From Rotaria macrura (taxonomy: Eukaryota > Rotifera > Eurotatoria > Philodinida > Philodinidae): a stretch of DNA of 64,000 nt. Of this stretch, positions 15,201 to 27,200 are shown piece by piece. The stretch lies in the NCBI GenBank assembly GCA_900239685.1, contig OENT01000890.1, positions 1-64,000 of the forward strand. Reading direction: 5' to 3'. Positions within the stretch are counted from its first letter, which is position 1, and each line of letters starts with the position of its first letter. Position numbers and translations under genes: made by a program. The notes under the pieces are model-generated. The model was not told where the DNA came from, did not search any database, and was given only the letters and a program-made list of their open reading frames with translations.

Positions 15201-18200
15201 TAAAGAGAAATGTCGATTCTTAAAAGATCTTCGGATTGCGAAGTCATAGCTTTCTATTCTCTTCCTATCGAAAGTTACTTTAAAATTAGTCTCATGTTAA
15301 TCCTACAGAAATCATTCAAATAATTCCTCTAGTCACTCTCATAAAAACCTAATTCTTCTTGCGTATATTTCTATTTGTAGTATTCAAGCATTATATGAGC
15401 AAGTGAATTATATGAATGAAATGAATATCGCTCTCGAATCCCAAATCGAATCTCAAGATGAACTCAAACAGCAAAAGTAACTATAGATTATGCTTAATGT
15501 TTCTTTTTATAAGAAAGAATTCAGTTTGACAAATTTTTGTGTTTCAAAAACTGCATTATCATACTTGAGTGATTTCTTTGAGGACACTGTCGACTACATA
15601 ATAGTAAAACGTTATTAACAGTTCATCGAACTAAGTATATACATATATAAAGATAGAAAGCAAATATGTGTACAACAAAAAATGTCACATTTCATACAGA
15701 TGACAATAGTTTGATAGGAATGCCGTCACATTACTTTTACAAGTAAGTCGAAAACCATTGTTTCACTCATATTACTGTTCCACGTTGTCATCGTAGGCAA
15801 TATACATTGTCTCCATTGTTTCTTCCTTAATTCTTTGCATTCTTCCGATGACCTATCGGTTTTCTTCGACGAAGAATCATCGTTAATCAGCTATTCGGAC
15901 ATTTTTATGCATGCTTCACATATGTTTTTTCATTTCGGATCATGTCACTTGACTGTTTTCCTACTTGACATTATCATTCGTCAATACTCGGTTCGTAGAT
16001 AAATCTTTAGTTTTTATGTCACTGTACGAATATAAAAGCAACAAGCTAGATAAACATGAGTTATTACTTGTACATTGTTAACCACGTACATATGTAATAC
16101 ATATCAAAATTTCACGTGATTTTCAAGTCTAGAGAACTAAGAATATGTCTTTTTATGTAATAATTTAGAAAAGAAATCGAAGAGCAACTAATTGAAAATA
16201 AAAATCAAATCGACAATCTAGTGAATGAACGTCAAAAACTTCTCGAAGAACTCGTAGCAAATGTTTCGCCATCGATACAATTAATCGATCATGAAATTCA
16301 AACAGATGATGATGAACATGAAAAATTACTTGACATAAATAATAGATTAAGCCATAAAATTGAAACAATCAATGATAAAGTTAATCAAATAAAAACTACA
16401 AGACCAGATCTGTTCGAATTCGTCGGTAAAGAAACGATTGACTGTCTTGACTGCTTAATGTCAACGATAGAAAATCAAACAAGACTATTTATTCAATTAC
16501 AATCTGAGTATGATCAAACACGAGAAAAATATCAAGTTAAAATAAATGATTTACAAAAGTAAAAGTTGACTCTTCTTAACAAGGCCGAAAGGAAAAATGA
16601 AAAAAAAAGGTCCTTCAAAGTAATCTCTGTAAAATTAAAATGTGAAACTTGACACAGCTTCTATGTGATAATCACAGAAAAATTGTTTTATTCTATTATT
16701 AATCTCTAGAGAAGTGTTGAGCGGCAATAATGATTTCACCAGAGTGGAAAAAAACAGATGGCTTTGAAAACTTGTAAAGAGTGTTAATTTTATCCTTGGA
16801 TGAAATTTCTGTACATACGAAAGATGAAGCCATGATTTTAATGCATACGACCGTTTTACACCACCATATCAATGGCATTTTTTTAGGTGACCCCTGCGAA
16901 GCACACTTCAGCATTCCTTCATAGAGTATAAAGATGTATTGCTACTTGACGATCTTCGATCTTATGTTAATAAAGTTAATGATAATTCTTTGCTAAAACA
17001 TTCGTCACAAGTCAACATTTCTACTTGTGTACACGTTTTTAGACATGCTAGTTAAATAAACGACTGAAAGCGACATTCCATTATTTACTCACATTTGTCT
17101 GATCTATATGAGCAGAATGTTCTCTTTCTAAGAAAAAATGAAGACTTTTTGTTGATCCTTTCGACCTTGAGTACAGTATTGAAGAAAAGCTTTTTGCCAT
17201 AGTAAATTTCAATTGTATGCATAGTTCATTGGATGATTACCGTCTGCAAATTGATGAAGAATATCGTATGAAACTCGACGAATATATTTCATTGCATACT
17301 CCTGATACTCATGATATCGTAATTCAAACAATCGAGTAGATGATCTTGCTAAATTATTATACTTTGCTTTTTTTTCAAATAAATCTGTTATATTTCTAGA
17401 AATTCAATAATTGACGATAAAACCGTACTAACAGAAGAATTTCAACTCAATCAAAGACTTGAATCTGGAGATAGTGAATCGAACAGCTGGTTTGATGCTT
17501 CACCTGACATAACGGAAAAAATTGAAATCAGCCAGCAGCGATTCCATGATATTGATATTCAATGTGAATTATTGATTACGACATTAACTAATGATTCGAC
17601 TTCACAAATTTATGCATCTGAATTCTCCACCAACAGTTCAACCCAAACAGAAATCGATTTCGAAATTCAAAAAATACAAAGTAAACTTCGAGAAATTAAT
17701 CTTGAATACTCCATAGTAGATTCAACGTCAAATAATAACATTGTCGAAAATCTTGACCAAATCATTTTACTTATTAACAGTCTTCACAATAAGATAAAAG
17801 AAACTCAAAGGTAACTAACATGATATAACGACCATAAACAGAAAAAAAAAGATATGAATACTCTGTAACTTACTTCGATCTGACAAAGAAAAAGAAAAAA
17901 ACAAAAACGCATTTTTTGCATATTGTAGTTCGTTCGAAACCTATCGTTGTCAAATTGAAAATGAAAGGATCACTAAAATGGAGGAGCTAAAATCTCTGCA
18001 ATCTCAACATATTTCGACTCAAACACTTGGGTATAAAACTATAGACTACCGTTTCATTGTTTTATTTTTAAGCATACTTCGTCATTTTTTTGTGTCTTTG
18101 TTCTTATCTGATAGGTTATCAATAGTTGAAGAACATCAGAAAAAAATTGAAAAACTTCAAGAAAACGAGATTTGCTACCAACATGAAATTGAACGACTGA

Positions 18201-21200
18201 CAGAAGAACGTGATCAAGCAAAATATTTATTAACACAATGGCAACAACAAGAAATTGAAAAAATGAATGAATTGAAAACATCGTTTGAATCCCAAATTCA
18301 AGAGCGCGATGAAAAACTATTTGAATTACAACAGAATGATAAGTATTCATCAATCCTATCGAATAGTATGGCATCCAAAACTAGTTTAGATGTCGATAGG
18401 TAATTTTATTGTTTTATTCATCTAAAATAAAAATTATTTCAATTCGCTGCTAATGTTTTAGTTCTATTAATTCACGATTATCTGAATATCAATCTCAGAT
18501 CGAAAGTTTTCTTCTTGAGCGTACACTTTTAATGGAACAATTAAACGAAAAAGTGAATCAACCATCGAAGCTCGATGCTGAAACTCAAACGATCAAGGAC
18601 ATGAATTCGTAAGTAATATTTGTTTACTTTACTTTTTTCGCTTATATAATTTTCTTCGTGTTTGTATTATGTTTTTCAAGGTTAACATCATTTGATCAAA
18701 GCAATGTTTCACAACGTATGTATGAACAAGAAATGCTGGCATGGTCAAAAGAAAGTGAACAACTAAAATGCCTTGTTAAACAAATTCAAATTGAAAATAA
18801 AAAACTCAAAGATATTATTCTTAAATTTGAACGTATGATACTTGATTATCTGCATGAAAACGAAAGACTCAAACAAGAGAATCAACATCTTTCATCGATT
18901 AACTATGTACCAATGCAGAACACCAGTGAAGCACAATACCCTATCAATTCAAATGAAGATATTTCTTATTTAACATTACAATGTTTAACTTATGAAGTTG
19001 CACAAAGAATATCAAATAATAATATTAACAATAACGAGCAATCCTTCATGTTAAGCAACGGTGCACAGGAAGATTTCAGGCGAAAATTTTTCGATACTAA
19101 ACAAGAGGTAAAATAAAAACGTTAAGCATTTGCTATGTTCTTTTTTTCCAAAAACTGATTTTCGTACTCTATGACAATCATTTTAGCTGACAAATATTCA
19201 TAAACAAAATGATCGATTAAAAAGTCAACTTGATTCATATGCAATACATTTTAAACATGTTCAAAATGAAATGCATGTTCAAATTCAAGAAATGTCAACT
19301 ATAAAAGACGATGCAGAAAGGTTTGTTTCAACAACTTATGAGCTATGTTTTCTTCACACTGTTTATAGAATCAACTATTTTATTCAGATCATAATAATTC
19401 TCTAAGGCTCTAGATCTACTTATATTAGAAGAGATAAGTATGAGTAGAAGTCAGAGTGAATACGCAGTTACTGTCTCCCTATAGTGAGGTTATGGCAAGT
19501 AGCCGAACGTTAATCCACTACCGTGACATACGCCAATATACAGAATATAAAGAAATGTCTAACCCTTATTATTAGTATACTCGATTTAACGGACATCTAT
19601 CTGCACATACGAAACTTAGCTCACTTTCAAGAGGAGCACGCAGTTTCGTTCATGATCGATTGCCATTTCAAAGAGACTTATGCAATCTCAGTTGACTCAT
19701 TGGATTCATATTGAATATCAGTGAGATAGCGGTACTCAGGCTTTTCCTTGTCCTATTCTATGGTTATTACACACTTATGATCGAGGCTATTCTCACCGAA
19801 CTAAAGCCATTTATTCTTTCTTATAATGTCGCGTATGGTTCTAACAGTCCAAGAATTGACTGTTAATCATTCACTACAGTGTCTGCTGCAACGCTCGTTA
19901 GACTATGGCAACTCTCAGTGATGATCGTCAGTATCGAAACTCCGCAAAAATTATAATTTCTTGTTCACCCTTGATAATTACACGCATAGTTAGCTAAAAT
20001 TAGTTCAAACAGTTCATCATATGAATTATTCCATAAAATCTATCGATATTAGTCAAATGTCGATGTACTGCAATAGCTCGCATCTTTAGCAATACGTACA
20101 GTATCAAAAAAGTTACAGAAATGTTTTAGATCAGATGTCTTTCAAAGTGTGTTGTTGTAACTTATCTTCGAGAACTGACAAAATTTTCCGCTATATATCT
20201 TAACTGAGCGACTGCAAATATAGCCAAAAGTATTTCCTAACGGATGTCAACCATAAAAGCAGTGAAAAATTAAAGTAGGCCTAGTATTGAGGACTGCAAG
20301 AGTTTCCTCTGGTTGTATCAGAAGCGGAACGATGGATAGGCAGTGTCGACTGTATTTATATCTTGTTCTGTGCAAGAGCAAGACTATCTGAGTCAATCTA
20401 TACGAGTATAATCTGTATTTTCACGACAATTTCTCCCAATATGACCATTTCCCGTCTGGTTCAGTGAATAAACGGATACTATTTACCGATAACGTTAGGG
20501 ACAGCTAAGCGACGTCATATTCGAGCCCGTATTTTTACTGAGAACCACCATACACGACCTGTTTATGGGTCGTAAAGCAACTATTAGAGGGCGACTACGA
20601 ATCGTATCTTTCAATTTTGGCAGTGGTAGTCTCATACTATACGGGTAACATCACGACTCGGACCTCTTAAATACAATTTCGTGACTCTATTCTATACAAT
20701 AGAAATGTAATTTTACTCAGATGAGCTTTAACTTAAATACGAAACGCCTAGATGTAGTCGAAATACTTAACATGGATCTAATGTACAGGTTAGCTATTGA
20801 ATATAAAGGTCATACTTGTGCCGATATTGATCTTATATCCGATTGCTCTTTGTTTCCTCTATCGTTCTCTCCGTTGTAAGCGTATGTTATATTAAAGTAG
20901 TCATATTATGGAGATGTGAAGTAACCAAATCAGAGATGCCTACAGGCCACTTTTTCCGGGCTGGTCTGGCTTGTGGCCTGGCCTGGTCTAGTCTGACTCA
21001 GCCTGGGAGTCAGAGCACTGTGGACTGGCTGGCTTCTTGGCCAGGCCAAGTGATATTTCTGATTTTTCAAATTGGTGCATAATTTCAGTTTCAATAATTT
21101 AAATTATTTTTATGAAGATAACTAGTTCTTACACAAAATAGGAAATTAAAACAAAGAGACAATCATGATAAATATTTTTCATCAGAGAAAAACTTGAATT

Positions 21201-24200
21201 ATTGAGATTTTTTCATTATATCATCAGTTTTTCACATAGTCGAAAGATATTTAACACAATAATAAAAACAATATATGCTTATAGGAACACGATCAACAGT
21301 TAAAAGAATCTAATGTTTCAAGATGGTTACTGAAGAAATCAATATAATTTCTCAGCCAGGCCAAAGTTGTTGGCCTGGACCAGGCTGGATATATTGGCTG
21401 GGCGGATCAGGCCAGGCCAAGTTTTCAAACTTCAGCCTGGACAGAAGGCTTGGCCTGGTAGACCACCAGGCCAGGCCTGCAGCTCTGAAGCAAATAGACA
21501 TCATTATCGAGGGTGACAGCAAGTTACTCTATCCAGTTTCTCATAATATCCTCTCTCCCTCTTTTATTCCATTCACTCTTTTTTTATTTTATAAAATTGT
21601 CACGAAAAACTCAATCGTGCCTGTAATTCATTTAATCATATATTGAAACTTTTAACTTGACTAGAGATGAGCTCCTCGTTAAAGATGATCATCCCTTTAC
21701 CAAAGATTCTGGAACAGGCCAAGAGCTTGTAGATCGTTGGCATTCAGAATCACTTTAATAAGTGACCGACATTCGTAATCAGAAGTTTACAATGTCATAG
21801 GATACCATCTTTGAAGTATATTTATTTTTACGTTAAGATAAATACTTTCTTGTAAATCCAGCACTCGTATACAAGATATATTTATATAGCAGGAGAACGT
21901 CGCATTAAATAAAGTAAGTTCTATTTAAAAAGAAAGACTTTAAAATCCAAATCGAAACTTCAAACAAAAAGAATAGTGAATACTTGATTCAACATCTTTT
22001 CATCTGCACATATGACCAGACAATCGAATAGATGTCAACACTTGATATTTCAGCATAGAAAAGAACATTCTTATGAGAGAGTATTCTTGAAAAGAGAAGA
22101 TATGTCGATTCTGGCTATCGACAATCTTAGAATGGTTCATCTGTGTTATGATAACTAGCTCGGACTGTTAGCTTACACTTCTGTACGAAAACGAAAGACG
22201 TACATTTGTGATGCTGTGTTCACTCAATATCCATTTTCAATTACGAACCAGAATAAGTTGTATAAAAAGATGATAGACAATACTTTTCCTTATGTTGTAT
22301 GATGAATCGAATCTGTATACTGAGAGCCATGTTTAGAAAAGAATTTCTAACTGAGTGATCTGAATTTACACTTATTATTATCAGAGCCAGTGTCATACTG
22401 ATAACACTCACAGCTGTAAAATTTCGATAGAAAATTGAACAGTCTCCGCAGGGTAGAATCATATTTTTCTGCTGCCAAGCAATACGAACAAAGGAAGATA
22501 GATTTACCCATGCTGCAGCAATATTGAATTACCCGCCAAATTTTCAATAAGCCGAGAGGATATTGAAGACTACTTAACATCTGATATTTTTTCAAACTGA
22601 AAATCCATATCCATGCATATATATATATATATATATATATATTTGTGTACATGTTTCTTTAAAGATTAAGAACAAATGAAATTCAATACCGTTTGGAAAT
22701 CAATCGTCTTAAATCTGAGCTTCAAGACGATCAAATAAAAATCCAACAACTTGAACGTGAATTAGCCAGTATTAAACTTAAACAATCAACTGTCGATAAT
22801 ACTTCCATAAATGTAAACATGCTCCATCACTTTTCTTACGGAAAGAAGAGAAATATTTTTTACAACTGTTTCTATAGAATCTGCGTGAATTACTTGAATT
22901 AAAAGAGCGTGAAATAAATGCGTTAAAAGAAAAATTAGATTATGCAAAACAAACTCATCAAATTGAATTGCAAGAAGCAATTAAATCCAAGCAGGTAGGG
23001 GCCGTCGACAGTTGCAATAGTCATGCTTCTTCTTCATCCTACTAACACCCAATCGATTCACATGCTAGATATTTATACACACATGGAACGCTTATGAGTG
23101 TTTTTGCACGTTGCTTGTTTCGTGTTTTTTTTCGTGTGATTTACTAATTGACTAATGTTCTTTTTTTATTATCTTATTGTTGAGTTTTTACTTTTGTTTT
23201 TATCCTGAGTGCACTAGTAAAAGAGTAAATTATTCACGTTTAGTTAATTTAATTGGTGATAAAATTTTATATACATATCTATTCGTGTATGATATTAGTA
23301 TAAACATTCTTTATTTTTGTTTTTCTTCACGATTGCTGCTAATATATACAAAAGAACACATGATAATAATGATAACATCTAAATCAATAAATATCGAACT
23401 TAATTCATCGCTACTTATATGTTTATTAAATAACTTTTGGTTCGCTCTTGAATACTTTAGTTTTCACTTGATAATGTCAAACATTTTGAACAAATGGAAT
23501 TGTCACATGAAGCAAAACGTCGTTCGCTGGAAGAAAAACTTGGGAAGTTCCGTTCCCTACTAAAACCATTAATGAACAATCGACAAGTATTTATTCAGGT
23601 AATGAAAGAAACGAAACATTCCCTTGTGACAATTGAGAAAAACAAATTCAATATTCGTTCTTTTTTATTTTGATCATTAGAATCCAATAATTAACATAGA
23701 TCAACTTCAAAAATTAATTGCAGAAGTTGATAGTGAAGAAAAAATGACTAGGTAAGCAGAAGAGCAGATATCTTCAATGATTTTATGTATCCGTGTGATC
23801 AAGAAAGTAGAGCAAGTGAGTGAGAGAGTCACATTCAACACTGTGAACATTATTTAGAAGTAAATAATTGATGAATAATGTGTAAATAATTCGTATTCTG
23901 GATTTTGTTTCGTTTAAAAAGATTTCAGACGATGCTAAGTGTATCCAGAGTCATCCATGTAAATTAAGGTAGAGAAGTTACCATAGCGTTACAAGTTACT
24001 CGGTAGTGTAACTTGTTCGTAGCGATAACTTCTTACCGCTGCTGTAAACATATCGTATTTCGAGAATAATTCTTCAGTGGATGCTTTCATCGCTTCCGAA
24101 ATAATGAGTTTCAATCTGGCGATGAGGTGTACAGTAGACGCCAAAAGTCTCCACACTACTTAATCTTAGCTAATATATATATATATATATATATATATAC

Positions 24201-27200
24201 CGACAGAAGATCTAGAAATCAGTATTCATATACTATGCCAAGAATGTAGACCCGAGGCATGACATCACAAAAATTGTTAAATGCAATAAAGATAATGAGG
24301 ATCGGTAGCAATTTTTATTGCAAGCTTTTTAACTTAGAAAAACAAATGTCAACTAAATTTTGCATTAATTTTATCAAACGCCTTGATAATACTTAATGTG
24401 TTTATACGCTATTGAAGCTCATACTATGGTCTTTCTCCAATCAAAATATCATTTACTTTACTAGAAGATGGCTGGTCTTGGATGTTTCTGAGCCTTTGCT
24501 ACTAATTCGATGATTATTTTCATTTTTGTTTCTTCTAAGAAATATAGGATCTTTTCGAAAAATTCTAAAGTATAAAATTAAAATGAGAGCAAAACTTCTC
24601 TAAAGATTTGAGCTTAACTGATTGGAGAATAGCAGAGTTATGATCTATCTATGACAATACGCAGTTTTACGTCTCTAATATTCAATTTCAAATAGTCACC
24701 ATACTGGCAGAAAGGTCACGGTTTTCGCTGACATTAACGATAGAGTTAGATGAAGTATTGCCGTAAGTAATGATGAATTGGCTGATCTATAAAAACAACG
24801 TTTTGTTTCAGAAGATTTAAGTGTAAAGAAACAAATAAGCACTATCCATTGTAATCCATGATGATTATAATTTTGTATTTTAACAGCAGCGAATAGATGT
24901 GATTGCACAATGTGATAAATAGAGACTATCGAAAATGACTAAATTTATTACATTGTGCAATCATATCTATTCGCTGCTGTTAAAATACAAACTTATATTC
25001 ATCACAAGTCGCTCTTACACATATTCAATTCTCCATGATGATTTCCGTGATATTTTAGATGTTAGAGCAAGATTCTGGCTTTGGTCTTATTTTTTGTCAG
25101 GTTAGATATGCCATATATGTCAGACCTCCTCTATGTACGACGACGAAAAATCTGACTCCACGGAGACTTTAGTCACCCACTGTATTTGTCATTAGTCCTC
25201 TTCTCACGCATATCTTCCATAAACGAATTAGTTTTAAATTGATAGATTCGATGTTCTTTCAAGAAAAGAGAAGATACAAGTGAAGAACAAGATACGGAAT
25301 GATTTCCGTTAACTTATTCAGTATATTGGAACCTACTGATAATCGAAAATAAAAAAGGCAAATTATTTTGCACGAAAAAAGATGTTGGTTTTCAAGAGCT
25401 ACTGTAGAATTGCAAGAAAAGCATCGAATTCAGAATTTCTTTTCTGAAAGATAAAATGTGTCTTATAAATACTTCGAAAGTTTTGAATTAGCTGTCTGAC
25501 GTATGTTAATATGACTGATAATGGTTGCAATTACTCTTTAGTTCTTTCCTATTTTAGCCCTGATGATCTTTCATGAAGCGACAGACACGTAACCATAGAT
25601 TCTATCTTATTTGTCACATCAATATCTTCGAAGTTTTGCACTCATTTTTTATTATTAAGAAATATTATCAACAAAAGTTAAGGAGTATTTGATATTTCTA
25701 TCACTATTTAGAAAAGAGAGGAAGTGTGCAAAATGAATATTGTTTTTCGTTGCCGACAGTATTTCTTAGTCAGAGAATTGAGTTACTGATTGGTAAAGAT
25801 TGATCTGGCAATTAAAATAAAGTATGTGTTTGCATAGCTGACGATGCAAGAAAGCTTTGTATGTCTGAAATAGGAGATAAGCCGAGATTATTTGGGTCTA
25901 GTTTCTGAAATATGAATCCTTTCAAATCATATTTCAGTAACAAAATTAATGAAACCTGATTGTAGTGAGCAATTAGAATTTTATAGACTAAGCAGCCTAG
26001 GAGCTAATTATATTTGACTGTTGATGAGAAATCTTATAATATTCGAGTAGTAAACCTGAAAATCATTATATATGCGTGGGATATGAATTTCATGACATTC
26101 TATTTAGTTTTCTTGATTTTTCGCACAATTTTCTTTAGATGCTTTTAGTATTTTCTTTTAGCTACGTTGCTTGACGGCTATGAATTTGATTGATACCGTC
26201 CGCAATGTTCAAGTGAAGGAAATGGCGAAAATTGCGACTTAAAACTTCCGTTCACTTTTGTTTCTACAGTATATGTGAATTTCATAAATCGATTATTGGC
26301 GATTTTCGTATGCGAAGTCAATTTACAGTCCCTATTTTGCTAGGTGGTAGGCGATGGTTCTGTGCATGTAGCCAAAGTGATGCACGGCTGTAAGACTGAG
26401 TCATCGTAGCAACCCAGAAAGATAGAGTATACTGCCGTTTAAGATATTTTTCGCTTGTTTAGATAATCTTATATTGGCTTTGTGTGTAGCGGTCAGATCA
26501 GGAAGTAGATGTGAAGAGTTGAAACCTTGTCTCGTCAAGCTTAGGAATAATTTTGAGTAGTAACTTTGCTGTCTATAGAAGAAACTAGCGTTATTGATTC
26601 GAGAATAGGTGTGTGGAAGGGAGGAGAATGCTCCCGCTTAAAAATACCTAGTTATCTTGAACAATTTTCGACAGTCGCTGTCGAAAAGGTTTGATCTCTT
26701 TGGCAAAATTTTTCTAGTTTCTACATAGACAGGATTGTTGGAAGTCCAGAAGATGGTAATTGAAGGGCATGCATAGGCGAGATATTTACTATTGTTTGAG
26801 GAACCAAACGAAAGTCGGTATTCCTACACTTCAATCATAGTTTCAGTGCTTGAGAACAAGGGAGCTCTCCTTGAGAGAGTCAAAAGTCTTTATAGGAATT
26901 GAGTCTACCTACAACAGACGAAAATTCTGGTTAGAAAAGTCGCTTGCTTTCTATAGTATTCTGATCATTTTTCAGTGTAGCAAACTTGTTTAATTTGAAT
27001 GTATGTGAGCTACCAGAATCCTGCTGTCTGAAAACTCTATTTGCTTTGGCTTGCCCTATTACGGTCCATAACTATTCGCGCATGTACATATACCTGAATT
27101 TGAATGACAGCTGAGTCAAAATAACAAAATTTAAGACTAGACATAACAAAAAATAACCAAAGGTTTGTTTTGGAAATTGGGAAATATGTAGAAACTCGAA

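Noticed and set aside
16699..16914. Minus-strand ORF in the intron of module 6
   Set aside because: No recognisable domain and it lies in an intron of the opposite-strand gene.
20843..21646. ORFs across the GGCCTGG clusters
   Set aside because: They cross the element's ends and show no domain; produced by the GC-rich repeats.
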